Below are positions 7,276-15,922 of a stretch of DNA of 64,000 nt, piece after piece. Where the stretch lies: NCBI GenBank assembly GCA_021776735.1, contig JAJFFH010000058.1, forward strand, positions 1 to 64,000, read 5' to 3'. Source of the DNA: Planctomycetota bacterium. Lineage in GTDB: Bacteria; Planctomycetota; PLA2. Made by a program: the position numbers and the translations under genes. Within the stretch, counting starts at the first letter, position 1. Every line of letters starts with the position of its first letter. Below the pieces are notes generated by a model, which was not told where the DNA came from, ran no database searches, and was given only the letters and a program-made list of their open reading frames with translations.

Positions 7276-8557
7276 GCAAGAACGTCCGGTCGAACCGCTC
7301 GACGAACTCCTCGAGCAACACGCGGACGGACGGACGCGGCGTCTTCTTGTACCACTTGCCGTTGAACACCACCGTGATCTCGTCGCCCGCGGCATCCAGC
7401 ATCGTGCGGTCAAGCAGCAGGCGGAACTTGCGCACGCGCTTTTCGGTGGCGACGAAGCGTCCGGTTTCGGTCCGTTCGATCTCAAGATACGCGGTGCGCT
7501 TCTCCGCTTCGCGGTCCATGAAGAGCAAAAAACCCGTGTCGTCGAGCTTGCGCATCTCCTCGGCGGTCGCGACGAGTCGCACGTCCTCTTTCACCTTGCC
7601 CGAGGTCGAGAGTATCTCGGCCCAGAACGCGCGCGCCTCCCCCGGGCGAGCGTACGCGCGGATTACGCGCTTTGGACGCGGATCGCGCACGGCACCGCCC
7701 CAGAACGCCTTCCAATCGAACGCGGTGAACCGGTTGCTTCCCCCCTCGATCAGCAGCGCGTCCGACGCGTTCCATTCCGCCAGCCGCTTGAACAGGATCG
7801 GCACGGTGTCGAGCAGCGGGGGACGATGGCCCTTCTGGCCCTGAAGGTCCCGCAGCGGCAAATCGAGAACGTTCTTGAGATAGCGGGTGTTGTTCACGCC
7901 GCGATTCGCGCCGCTCCGGGTCACCATGGACGGGGCACCGTTCATCACGGCGAGAGCAGCGAACCGGTCGCGCCCGCGCAGCGCGAGATCCCAGGCGAGG
8001 TGGCCGCCGCGCCGAAAGCCGCCGAGAAAAACACGGTTTTCGTCGATGTTGTAGCGACGGCGCGCCCAGCGAAGAACCTGCAACGTCGAGACCCGCTCAC
8101 GCTCCGTGAACCCGTAGCCTTTGTTCGGCCCGGCCTCGGACGGACAGACGACAAGCATCCCCAGATGATCCGCGGTTCCGCGCCAGTGCAGGTACAGGTT
8201 GCGACCGTTGCCACCGGTTCCGTGCAGCGCGAGCAGCACCGGCGCCGGACGATCCGGCCGGTACTTTTGAGGCACGTAGACCGTGATCTCGGTGTCCTCG
8301 ACCGTGCGTCCCACCTGCAACGGAACACGGACGGTGGTGGCCCCCACCGGCTCGGGCTTGAACGTACCGAACTCGCGCGCCGCCTTGCGCCAGTGCTCCA
8401 GAGTCACGTCCTTGCGGCCCGCGAGCTTGCGCGCCGCCGCGATGCGCAGGCGCTGCGTCTTCAGATCGACAGCCCGCGCCAACTCGGCCGCGATCCCGTC
8501 GGGCGCGGCGTGGACGGAGCCTGCCACGAATAAGGTCGCTGCGATGAGTCGAGCCAC
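7250..8557 (-). CDS. Secreted alpha/beta-hydrolase-like protein lacking the nucleophile
   Basis: About 435 residues from a GTG at 8557; an ATG at 8617 is the longer alternative. The N-terminus VARLIAATLFVAGSVHAAPDG is a good signal peptide. The middle resembles PHB-depolymerase/esterase-type hydrolases: PVLLALHGTGGNGRNLYLHW supplies an oxyanion region, and a Tyr-Asn-Ile-Asp-Glu-Asn-Arg segment comes before the nucleophile elbow. The elbow reads GGFRRGG (codon CGG at 8012-8014), where the family has Gly-x-Ser-x-Gly, so the catalytic serine is replaced by arginine. No late catalytic Gly-His motif is evident. The C-terminal 130 residues form a separate domain ending in a receptor-like tail. It is probably an extracytoplasmic binding protein or inactive enzyme. 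It overlaps the 3' end of the convergent VanZ gene by 26 bp. Confidence 0.75.
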   Translation of the reverse strand: MARLIAATLFVAGSVHAAPDGIAAELARAVDLKTQRLRIAAARKLAGRKDVTLEHWRKAAREFGTFKPEPVGATTVRVPLQVGRTVEDTEITVYVPQKYRPDRPAPVLLALHGTGGNGRNLYLHWRGTADHLGMLVVCPSEAGPNKGYGFTERERVSTLQVLRWARRRYNIDENRVFLGGFRRGGHLAWDLALRGRDRFAALAVMNGAPSMVTRSGANRGVNNTRYLKNVLDLPLRDLQGQKGHRPPLLDTVPILFKRLAEWNASDALLIEGGSNRFTAFDWKAFWGGAVRDPRPKRVIRAYARPGEARAFWAEILSTSGKVKEDVRLVATAEEMRKLDDTGFLLFMDREAEKRTAYLEIERTETGRFVATEKRVRKFRLLLDRTMLDAAGDEITVVFNGKWYKKTPRPSVRVLLEEFVERFDRTFLPIAEVRVP

Positions 8558-8615
8558 TACCCCTAGATAACGCACGCCGGAGCTTTGCGGCAACCACGAT
8601 CGTCGGTAGAGGAAC

Positions 8616-8671
8616 ATCGCCGTCCCGCCTTCGCGCCCTGCGCTTCGGCGCGGGCAGGCCCGTTTGCGTTG
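8616..8671 (+). repeat. Long-form copy of the ATCGCCGTCC dispersed repeat, intergenic
   Basis: ACATCGCCGTCC, the 36-nt segment, then CGTTTGCGTTGG. The inner hairpin is CGGGCAGGCCCG. It lies between the divergent hydrolase and second VanZ-like genes. The antisense ATG of the core is the possible upstream start (8617) of the hydrolase gene. Confidence 0.85.
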
Positions 8672-8717
8672 GTCCGGGGGCTCGCCGTTCTAGTGGAACT
8701 GCTTACGCTACCGGTTC

Positions 8718-9353
8718 ATGTCGCGGACGTATGCTCGCCGGTTGTTGGCGGTTTGGCTCGCTTTTGTGCTTGCGCTCACGCTGTATCCGCTCGGGTGGAT
8801 CGAGCTGCGCGATACCGCGCGCGCGTGGCATTGGGGCTTCGGCCATCCGCTGGACCATCTGCTCAACCTACTGCTGTTTGTACCGTTCGGCTGGGCGGCG
8901 CGGCCCGCGGGTTGGCCGTGGCTCATTTGGCTCGCCGCGCCCCTGAGTTTTGGGATCGAGACGACCCAGGGGTTCTTGCTGGAGCGGCACCCCACGTTTC
9001 ACGACCTGATCCTGAACACCGCCGGCGCGTTCTTGGGTGCGGCGTTCCCGGTGCGCAAGCCGGCGCCGCGCGTCGCCGTGGTTCTGTTTTTGGTGGGCAC
9101 GATCGTCGCCGCGCTGCTCGGCCATTTTGATCGCGCGGTCGGCCAGTTCGGCTGGACCTTCACGTTCGGGACTGCACTCGTCGGCGCCCTCACCGCCAGC
9201 CGGTTCCTGCGTTGGTGGCAGGCCGCATGCCTCGCCGGAGGCCTGAGCCTCGGCGTCGCCGCGCTGCAGCCGTGGCCCGTCGGCCCCACAACCATCGTCA
9301 CGATCGTCGTGGGTTCGATACTCGGATCCTGGCCCGCGCTACGGTCCGCGTGA
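8718..9353 (+). CDS. VanZ-like membrane protein (second of two)
   Basis: A 211-residue polytopic membrane protein. Family signals are HPLDHLLNLLLFVPFGWAAR and LSFGIETTQGFLLERHPTFHDLILNTAGAFLGA, matching the VanZ pattern of a phenylalanine-glycine helix end, IE-T-Q and N-T-x-G. Three further helices follow. ATG 8718 has no clear ribosome-binding site, but a -10-like TACGCT ends 8 nt before it, suggesting a leaderless message. It is a paralogue of the gene at 6427-7275; the two flank the nucleophile-less hydrolase gene, which is on the other strand. Confidence 0.82.
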   Translation: MSRTYARRLLAVWLAFVLALTLYPLGWIELRDTARAWHWGFGHPLDHLLNLLLFVPFGWAARPAGWPWLIWLAAPLSFGIETTQGFLLERHPTFHDLILNTAGAFLGAAFPVRKPAPRVAVVLFLVGTIVAALLGHFDRAVGQFGWTFTFGTALVGALTASRFLRWWQAACLAGGLSLGVAALQPWPVGPTTIVTIVVGSILGSWPALRSA

Positions 9354-9383
9354 CGGACCGCGCGGTGCTACGATCGTCGGGGA

Positions 9384-12300
9384 ATGCTGCGTTACGTGGT
9401 CTTGCTCGCCTGCGGTTGTCTGGCCGTGGGTGCCCGCGGCGAAGGCGAGCTCCGACTGAAAGACGTCTTTGCGGCGACGGCGACGGCGACGACCGTTCCG
9501 CGCTACCGCCTGGGACTCGACGTGCTCTTCGCGGCGGGCGATCGGTCCCTGCGCCCGGCCCGCACGCACGCCACCGATCCCGATCCGCGCAAGCGTGCGC
9601 TGGCCGGGTTGATCCGGCTGCGGCACGAGCGCCCCGAACAGTTCGCGGTCTGGCAGGACGCCCTGCGCGCACCGTGGATCAAGGTGACGACGACGGTCGC
9701 CAAGCCGCCGCAGGCCATTGTGCGTTTTTCGCGGCGCGGATCGCGGGGCCAACACCTCGAGTGGCGCGAGGTCACTTTTTGGTCCGGTTGTGAGCCAGTC
9801 CTCATCGACGCCCTGCGCACCGAGAGATGGAAAAACGCGGCAACGATCGCGGGCGCCATGCGGTCCGCGGACACGATCCCGTTCCTCGTCCGCAAAATGG
9901 CCACCGAATGGGACTCGCGCAAGTCAAAGGTCGTCGAGGACGCGCTCGTCGCGATCGGGGCCGACACGGCGCTCGCCGTGCGCGCAGCGTTGACCCAAGA
10001 GACCGTGGGCGGCGCCGCAGCAGCAGCGCGAGTGCTCGGCCGACTCGCGGATCCGGGCTCGACGGAAGCACTGCTCAAGACCGTGGCGGCATCGGACAAC
10101 GAAGACGTTTTCTCCGCCGCCGCCCACGCGCTGCGCTCCATCGCGCCGAAACGCGCGGCTGCGGTGCTGCTCGATCGGCTGCTCCGCGCGACATCCATCG
10201 CCGGCCGCCTCCCGACGGACGCGCTGTCCTATTCCGTCATTCGCACCGCGATCATGCCGTTCGGAGCAGCGCTCCGCGCCGAAATCAAGCGGCGAGGCGT
10301 CAACGCGAACGTGGCGCACGCAACCCTGCTGTCCGGCATCTCATGGGAACTGGCGGACTCCGCGAGAGCTCGCGCAGCGTACATCGAGGCCAGCGCCCGT
10401 GTGCCGCTCATCCGTTTTCCAACACCGCGCACGCCGGAGCAACGAGGGCGCGTCGGGTTCTGGTGGCGGGGCGCCGCGGGCCCACCCGCGCTCGTCGCCG
10501 AGCGGGCGGCGGCCTGGGGCGAGCCGAATGACCTCGTGCAACTGCTCGCCACCGACCCGAAGCGCGGCGTGGAGATCGCGCGGATCGCCCTGCTCGGCCG
10601 CTACCGTCACCACCACGGCGCGGATATGTTTTGGGCCCTCGCGGCGCGCGCTCCGACCGCTGCAAGAGCGATCGCCGAGAAGGTGTTCGACGATCGTCCG
10701 CCGAACGCGATCGACCGCTACGTCGAAGCGCTTCTGCTGACCCTCGATCAGCCGCGTACCCGCGCCCTTCTGCGTGGCGTCGTTGCACGAAACAAGTCGC
10801 CGCACTACTCGAAGGCGGTGCCGATCGCGCAGGCCGCCCTGACCGCCATCCGCACCGAGCATCCGCTCGCGACACTCCTCCGACACGAGCGCCCCGGTGT
10901 AGCACTCGCCGCCGCACGCGCGCTCGCCCGCCGCGGCGACTCGGCGGGCGTTCCGGTCCTCTTGAAGGCGGCACTCGCCGCACGCGGGTACACCTACGCC
11001 GCGCTCCGGCGCGAAATCGTGCGGGCGGGTGTTGTGCCCACCGCACCCGCGCAGGACAACCTGTTTCATCGCGTGCTTCGCGCGGCCGTTTCGTTCCGGA
11101 TCAAACATCCGGACCGCGCCCGCGCGATCGACGTCGAGCTCGCGGACCCGAACCCCGGAATTCCCCAATCGCGCGGCGGCGATCCGATCCCGGGCCAATC
11201 CGCCGGGTTATACCTCGCCGGAAAACTCGGCAAGGACGCCCGCCCGCTTCTCGAGGAGGCCGCCCTTTTCGGCGGGAACATGGGCGCGGTTCAAGCGTTG
11301 GGGTTCCTCGATCTCGTGGAGTCGATCCCGGTCCTGATCCGGGTCGCCCGCAAGGCGCCCTTCGCCGCCGCACACGCCTTGCGCAACCTGGGCCCGAAGG
11401 GCCTCGCTGTCGCGAAGACAATCCCGATGCCCGATCCGCGGCGGGCCGACTATCGCGGGCGCGCGTACCGCCATGTCGCCGCGGCAGACGCCCTCGTCAG
11501 CAAGGACGGCGGCGTCGAGAAAGCCCTGGAAGGCCTGGCCGAAGCACCGCCCGACGGCGATCGCGCGGCCTGGGCAAAGCGGATGGGCGCCTACCTCACC
11601 ATGGGTGTTCGAGCGAGGGGGGACACCCGAGCAGGGGGGGCCGGGGGCAGCAGCGCACCGGATCGCCGGTTCCTGGAACCCGTATTGAAACTCGTGACGG
11701 AGCACGGCGACGCACTCCCCGCTCTGCGCTGGCCCGCCCTGGAACTGCTCGCCGGATTCCGCGACGAGCGCATCGCCAGCATCGCCGTCCGTTGGCTTCC
11801 GCAGCGACGGTTCGACTCCGACGGGCAGATCGCGGCGAACACGCTCTATCGCGTCCTCGGCGAGCGCGTCGTCCCGTTCCTGCGCGACAGGCTGCGCGCC
11901 GCGGGCGAGCGTCCGCCCGCCCGGCTCGTCCACATGCTGTGGCGACACGTTCAGCTCAAGAGCGCGACGCGCGAAGATCGCGATCACTGCGCGCGTGTTT
12001 TGCGGGAAGCCTGCGCCGCCGGCGACGAGCGAGCCGCTGACGAGTTGCTGATTCTTCACTACGAGCGACCGGAAGACGAGCGAGCCGCGCCGGACCTCGC
12101 GACGGTCCTCGATTTCATTCGCGCGCGCGCCGTAGCCGGTCAGGCTGTGCTGACGATTCCGAAGTACAAGCCGGCTGGCGCAGGCGAGGCGCTACTCGCG
12201 TCGTACCGCCTCGGCCACCACCACGCGCCGCTCCGCGCGTTGGGCGGGATCGGCTACGAACCCGCCGCCGACGACGTGCTTGCCGAGTGGAAGCTTGTGG

Positions 12301-12710
12301 TCGCCGGAAAAAAACGCAGTCAATTCTCCATCGAGATTCAGGCGCTCGCGCGGCTGGGCGCAACCGGCCGGCGCATGACCCTGGAGTACCTGAAGCCCAC
12401 CTACGACGTTTCCATCCGGCTGTCGGCGGCGGGCGCCCTGGTTCCGGTCGGTGCCACCGAGGCCTACCCGGCGGTCCTCGCGTTGTGGAACGAACTCGAG
12501 GCGGTCCGGACCAAGAAGGGTCGCAAACAGCACGGCCAAGCGGTCTGGATGGCCACGAAACTGGATCCGCACCGCGCGTACCAGGTCGCGCTGCGACGAT
12601 CGTTCCGCGGACCCGAGCGGCTGCGCGACCTCTACGCGGGCGTGGCCCAGTCGCTGCGGGACAAGTACCCGGAACTCGCCCGGAAACTCCCGACGCTCGC
12701 CGACCGCTGA
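9384..12710 (+). CDS. Large secreted HEAT-repeat protein
   Basis: 1108 residues with an N-terminal signal peptide (MLRYVVLLACGCLAVGARG). The body is a long series of helix pairs of HEAT type, for example AAAAARVLGRLADPGSTEALLKTVA (about 211-235) and AAAHALRSIAPKRAAAVLLDRLL (about 246-268), repeating towards the C-terminus. No catalytic motif is visible, so a periplasmic or extracellular scaffold is the best guess. The start ATG 9384 lacks a Shine-Dalgarno site; TACGAT ends 9 nt upstream. Around 11617-11653 a G-run motif encodes a glycine-rich in-frame linker (RAGGAGGSSAP). An exact ATCGCCGTCCGT copy at 11781-11792 encodes IAVR. Its 3' end faces the inositol-phosphate synthase gene. Confidence 0.8.
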   Translation: MLRYVVLLACGCLAVGARGEGELRLKDVFAATATATTVPRYRLGLDVLFAAGDRSLRPARTHATDPDPRKRALAGLIRLRHERPEQFAVWQDALRAPWIKVTTTVAKPPQAIVRFSRRGSRGQHLEWREVTFWSGCEPVLIDALRTERWKNAATIAGAMRSADTIPFLVRKMATEWDSRKSKVVEDALVAIGADTALAVRAALTQETVGGAAAAARVLGRLADPGSTEALLKTVAASDNEDVFSAAAHALRSIAPKRAAAVLLDRLLRATSIAGRLPTDALSYSVIRTAIMPFGAALRAEIKRRGVNANVAHATLLSGISWELADSARARAAYIEASARVPLIRFPTPRTPEQRGRVGFWWRGAAGPPALVAERAAAWGEPNDLVQLLATDPKRGVEIARIALLGRYRHHHGADMFWALAARAPTAARAIAEKVFDDRPPNAIDRYVEALLLTLDQPRTRALLRGVVARNKSPHYSKAVPIAQAALTAIRTEHPLATLLRHERPGVALAAARALARRGDSAGVPVLLKAALAARGYTYAALRREIVRAGVVPTAPAQDNLFHRVLRAAVSFRIKHPDRARAIDVELADPNPGIPQSRGGDPIPGQSAGLYLAGKLGKDARPLLEEAALFGGNMGAVQALGFLDLVESIPVLIRVARKAPFAAAHALRNLGPKGLAVAKTIPMPDPRRADYRGRAYRHVAAADALVSKDGGVEKALEGLAEAPPDGDRAAWAKRMGAYLTMGVRARGDTRAGGAGGSSAPDRRFLEPVLKLVTEHGDALPALRWPALELLAGFRDERIASIAVRWLPQRRFDSDGQIAANTLYRVLGERVVPFLRDRLRAAGERPPARLVHMLWRHVQLKSATREDRDHCARVLREACAAGDERAADELLILHYERPEDERAAPDLATVLDFIRARAVAGQAVLTIPKYKPAGAGEALLASYRLGHHHAPLRALGGIGYEPAADDVLAEWKLVVAGKKRSQFSIEIQALARLGATGRRMTLEYLKPTYDVSIRLSAAGALVPVGATEAYPAVLALWNELEAVRTKKGRKQHGQAVWMATKLDPHRAYQVALRRSFRGPERLRDLYAGVAQSLRDKYPELARKLPTLADR
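11636..11653 (+). repeat. G-run motif in the HEAT protein gene
   Basis: A run of G followed by CCGGGGGCAGC, similar to the motif at 2551 and 14128. It encodes a glycine linker. Confidence 0.6.
11781..11792 (+). repeat. ATCGCCGTCCGT dispersed motif, in coding sequence
   Basis: Exact 12-mer followed by TGGCTT, encoding IAVR in the HEAT protein. In this frame it could be coincidental, but the flank matches the extended consensus (NNGCTK). Confidence 0.6.
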
Positions 12711-12712
12711 GT

Positions 12713-12760
12713 CCGCCGCAGAAACGCAGAAGCGCAGAATCACGAGAAGGGCGCGATTGA
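12713..12760. repeat. CGCAGAAACGCAGAAGCGCAG-type spacer repeat
   Basis: The convergent spacer of 113 bp between the HEAT gene and the inositol-phosphate synthase gene begins with overlapping CGCAGAA(A/G) units. Similar intergenic strings are familiar from many environmental bacterial genomes. No terminator hairpin is seen. Confidence 0.4.
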
Positions 12761-12823
12761 CACCCACATCGTGCGTACGCAACAGCCCGTGCTCTTGTGC
12801 GCCGGGCCGACACAGCACTGAGG

Positions 12824-14029
12824 CTACGCCGAACGCGCCGCCTTGCGGGCGGCCGTGGCGTAGTCGCGGAGCAGCTCGAACTGGTCGGCGAACGCGTGCA
12901 CATCGACGCCGTACGGGTCCTTGAAAAAGCACGCCGTGTGCGCCAACGCGCCTGTCTCGCCGCGGTGCAACGCGAACGCCGCGAGCCGCGCAAGGTCGAG
13001 GATCAGCGGCGCCGCCAGGGCGGAATCGCAGCCCTGCCAGGTGAACTGCATCGCCATGCGCGCGCCCAGGAACCCTTCGAAGTGGATGTAGTCGAACGCG
13101 ACCTTCCAGTCGTCGAGGCTCGGCACGTAGTCGATATGCACCGAACTGTGCCCCGCGTGCTCGCCCAGGATCGCGCGCAGCGACCGGTCCTTGGTCGTGC
13201 CTTTCGCGCGGTTCGTCTTGGGGTCGCGCAACGCCGCGCCGTCCGCGTTGCCGAGCATGTTGTAGCCCTCCCACGCGTGCACCATCAGGTTGCGGGCAAA
13301 GAACATCGGCGCGAGCGTCGTCTTGATCAGCGTCTCGCCGGTCTTACCGTCGCGCCCCGCATGGACCGCGCGCCGCGCACGCGCCAACTCGTCCAACGCC
13401 GGCACGGACGCTCCCGTACTCGGCGTAAAATTGACGTAGGCATGGCCTGCGTCGAGCGCCGCGTAGGCGTACAGCACCGACGAGGGAAACACCGCCGCGT
13501 CGTCGTCGTCCAACGCCGCGCGCAAGCGCGTCAACGACTCCCACTCCGCGCGCAGCTCGGGCAGCGGCTCGGTCGTCGCCACGTTCACGACCACGAGCCG
13601 ATCCAGCCCGTGCCGATCGGCAAAGCCTTTCAGATCGTCCTGAATCGCCGTCACGGTCGCGCGCGGCCCCAACGGCTCCGCACGCCCATCCAGATGCCGG
13701 ACCGGCTGCCGCGGATACCCGGGCACGATGTCGCCCTGCACCGCCGCGAGTTCGTCGCCAAGCCCGTCGAGCATCCGCTCGGTGATCACCCCGGCCCGCC
13801 GCGAAAACTCGCGCGCCGACTCAAGCAGGGTGCGCCGCGACGTCTCGTGCCCACCGAAGACCAGGTCCTCCACCGGCGGCAGCGGCAGGTCGCGAAACTC
13901 CTTGAGCTCGGTCACGAGCCCGGTGCGCCCCGCCAGCCCGCGCGCAATCGCCCGCGCGCCGACGATGGTCATCATGCCCACGTTGCCGCAAGCACCGATC
14001 AGCCACACTCCGGTACGTTTCGCTCTCAT
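12824..14029 (-). CDS. ino1: myo-Inositol-1-phosphate synthase
   Basis: 401 residues. The enzyme makes inositol 1-phosphate from glucose 6-phosphate with NAD. The start ATG 14029 has a strong ribosome-binding site (GGAGGATTGAG). The Rossmann motif GVWLIGACGNVGMM opens the protein and VFGGHETS follows near residue 62. Family signatures include NFTPSTGASVPAL, AGRDGKTGETLIKT, VHAWEGYNMLGNADG and HIDYVPSLDDWK. The gene is the last of a tightly packed operon: the upstream membrane-protein gene stops one base before this ATG, so translation is probably coupled. Inositol phosphate is used for phosphatidylinositol-type lipids or osmolytes; nothing nearby tells which. Confidence 0.92.
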   Translation of the reverse strand: MRAKRTGVWLIGACGNVGMMTIVGARAIARGLAGRTGLVTELKEFRDLPLPPVEDLVFGGHETSRRTLLESAREFSRRAGVITERMLDGLGDELAAVQGDIVPGYPRQPVRHLDGRAEPLGPRATVTAIQDDLKGFADRHGLDRLVVVNVATTEPLPELRAEWESLTRLRAALDDDDAAVFPSSVLYAYAALDAGHAYVNFTPSTGASVPALDELARARRAVHAGRDGKTGETLIKTTLAPMFFARNLMVHAWEGYNMLGNADGAALRDPKTNRAKGTTKDRSLRAILGEHAGHSSVHIDYVPSLDDWKVAFDYIHFEGFLGARMAMQFTWQGCDSALAAPLILDLARLAAFALHRGETGALAHTACFFKDPYGVDVHAFADQFELLRDYATAARKAARSA

Positions 14030-14030
14030 C

Positions 14031-14906
14031 TCAATCCTCCGTTGTCCGAACGCGCCAAACCTCGCGCAAAAACTCGAGCTCGCCGGGATAGCACGTGACT
14101 CGTTGGACAAAACCCGCTGCCGTAGAGTTAGGGGGCCCGGGGGCAGCGGGCTTGGGCGACGCGGCGCCAGAGTTTCCTGTTCCCTGCGCACCCGCACCCG
14201 TCGCGTCGTCGAGCATGCGCGCCAGCTCGCGCGCAGCCTGAGCGTCGCCGTCTAGCGCACGCTGAAGTTTCGCGCGCGCCGCGCGCCGATCTTCCGGCCG
14301 CCGCACGGTGCGTTCGATGGCTTCGCGCAGCCGTGCGCGCGCCGCAGCCGTCTTCGGGGCCTCGCCGCGCGCCAACCTTTTCTTGGTCGCCGCATCCGGC
14401 TCGACGGGCTTCTTGGTCGCGGCCAATCCGCGGACCGCCGCCGACGCCGCGGCCGCATCCGAAGACATCGCCGTCCGTTCGCTTTTTTCATCGGCTTGCA
14501 CCGACGGCAACAGACCCGCGGCGAACACGACGAGGAGTGCGGCGGGCACGGCAGCAGCCTCGCGCGGAAACGGTACGCGCGGAAGTCTGCGGGCCCACTC
14601 GACCTCGCCGGACAGGCGCACGGCGAACGGCGAGCCCGGACGCGTCAGAAGCGTCACGATGCGCTCTTTCGTGCCCCAGCGGTCGTCGAGGAACAGCGCG
14701 GCGGCGTCGAGCGAGACACGCGGCCGAAACAGGCCGGCGACCAGTCCGATCAGCGCACCGACGGCGATGACCAGCCACGGCTGCGTCCGAAAAAAACCGA
14801 GCGCGACGACCGACGCGATCAGCGCGCCGCGCGCGGCGGCCTTGCCGAGGCGCACGGCATCGAGACGCAATCGGGTCCGACGGACGACTCGCTCGAGTGT
14901 CGTCAC
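14031..14906 (-). CDS. Small membrane protein with long charged tail, unknown
   Basis: About 291 residues from a GTG at 14906 that overlaps the upstream stop codon (GTGA). Two membrane segments, GALIASVVALGFF and PWLVIAVGALIGLVAGLF, lie near residues 28-60. A third hydrophobic stretch (AAAVPAALLVVFAAGLLPSV) follows near residue 115. The remainder is a lysine-arginine-alanine-rich helical tail. I do not recognise a family. The middle gene of the operon, it links a lipoprotein gene to inositol-phosphate synthase. An exact ATCGCCGTCCGT copy (14467-14478) encodes part of the tail (ERTAMSSD), and a G-run motif (14128-14147) encodes a proline-rich segment near the C-terminus. Confidence 0.7.
   Translation of the reverse strand: MTTLERVVRRTRLRLDAVRLGKAAARGALIASVVALGFFRTQPWLVIAVGALIGLVAGLFRPRVSLDAAALFLDDRWGTKERIVTLLTRPGSPFAVRLSGEVEWARRLPRVPFPREAAAVPAALLVVFAAGLLPSVQADEKSERTAMSSDAAAASAAVRGLAATKKPVEPDAATKKRLARGEAPKTAAARARLREAIERTVRRPEDRRAARAKLQRALDGDAQAARELARMLDDATGAGAQGTGNSGAASPKPAAPGPPNSTAAGFVQRVTCYPGELEFLREVWRVRTTED
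14128..14147 (+). repeat. G-run motif (TTAGGGGGCCCGGGGGCAGC), in coding sequence
   Basis: Exact copy of the 20-mer at 2551-2570. It encodes AAPGPPN in the membrane protein. Confidence 0.7.
14467..14478 (+). repeat. ATCGCCGTCCGT dispersed motif, in coding sequence
   Basis: Exact 12-mer preceded by GAC and followed by TCGCTT. On the coding strand it reads ERTAMSS, like the copy at 24807. Confidence 0.75.
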
Positions 14907-15922
14907 TTGTCCCCGCCGTCTTCCTTGCCCGCGTCCCTGTCCGGCTCCTCCTTCGGCGTCTTCTCCTTCGGGGTGTCTTCCTTCGATCGGGCGTCCGGCG
15001 GCCGGTATTCGGTGATCGGCTTCTTGCCCTCGCGTTTTTCCTTGGCGCGCTCGGCGTCGCGGCGTGCGCGTTCCGCGAGCAGCTCCTTGGACAGCTCGAG
15101 CGGCTTGTGTTTCTTCGCCTCGAGCTTCTTGCGCGAAAAGACGATGGCGACGCGCGTGCCGATGGGCGGAATGCGCTGGGCGAGCGCTTCGCACGCGCCG
15201 TTGTCGAGCGACCCCTCGGCGATGCTGTCGACCATGGCTGTCCGCGTGTTGAGGAGCGCGACCAGCAAGCGGTCCATCTCGACCCCCAGAGCCTTCTCAT
15301 GGTTCGGCGGCCCCATGTCGACCATGAGCGAACCGGTATACACGAACTTCTTCGGCGCCATGACACGCAGAACCTTGTAGTTCCAGAGCCACTCCGACAT
15401 CAGCGCGCGCTGTTTCTTCTTGGTCTCCGGGTCTTCCCACTCGCAATAGATCCAGACGGTCTCGCCCTTGGGGGCGAAGACCTCGCCCGTCTCGCGGTTC
15501 CAGTTGAACGGTGTGCCGCGCGAAAACCCGGCGGCCAGGAAAGCATTGTTGAGCGTGGTCGCCAGACCGCGCGCGAAGCGCGTGTCGCGGCGCCCCGGAC
15601 CGTCCCACGGCCCGTCGTCGAGCAACACGATCGTCTCGTGCGACTTCGCCGGATAGACGTTGATCAGGAACTCGCACGGCCCGCCGCCGCGGTACGCGAT
15701 CTCCCCCAGCGCCCGCACGGTTCCCGCCTTGTGATCAAACGCCATCTTGAACTTCGCAAGCTTCTTCTTGAACTCCGCCGACCGCCGCAGCACCGCCCCG
15801 ACATCGATCTTGGGCGCGTCGGGTTTCGCGACAGGCTTGCCCTCCGGCTCTTGGGGCGCCGGCGACTCCTCCTCGCAAGCCGCAGGGAACGCCAGCAAAC
15901 AGATCAAAAGAAAACGCATCAT
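14903..15922 (-). CDS. Lipoprotein, YdjY-like, unknown role
   Basis: About 339 residues. ATG 15922 follows AGGAGG with an 8-nt gap. The N-terminus MMRFLLICLLAFPAACEE is a lipoprotein signal with lipobox Pro-Ala-Ala-Cys. The folded part includes CEFLINVYPAKSHETIVLLDD, LNNAFLAAGFSRGTPFNWN, GETVWIYCEWED and FVYTGSLMVDMG. This layout recalls the YdjY-type domain found in planctomycete secreted proteins, though I rate that match as tentative. The C-terminus is a long lysine/glutamate-rich tail. It is the first gene of the operon with the membrane protein and inositol-phosphate synthase. Confidence 0.75.
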   Translation of the reverse strand: MMRFLLICLLAFPAACEEESPAPQEPEGKPVAKPDAPKIDVGAVLRRSAEFKKKLAKFKMAFDHKAGTVRALGEIAYRGGGPCEFLINVYPAKSHETIVLLDDGPWDGPGRRDTRFARGLATTLNNAFLAAGFSRGTPFNWNRETGEVFAPKGETVWIYCEWEDPETKKKQRALMSEWLWNYKVLRVMAPKKFVYTGSLMVDMGPPNHEKALGVEMDRLLVALLNTRTAMVDSIAEGSLDNGACEALAQRIPPIGTRVAIVFSRKKLEAKKHKPLELSKELLAERARRDAERAKEKREGKKPITEYRPPDARSKEDTPKEKTPKEEPDRDAGKEDGGDK

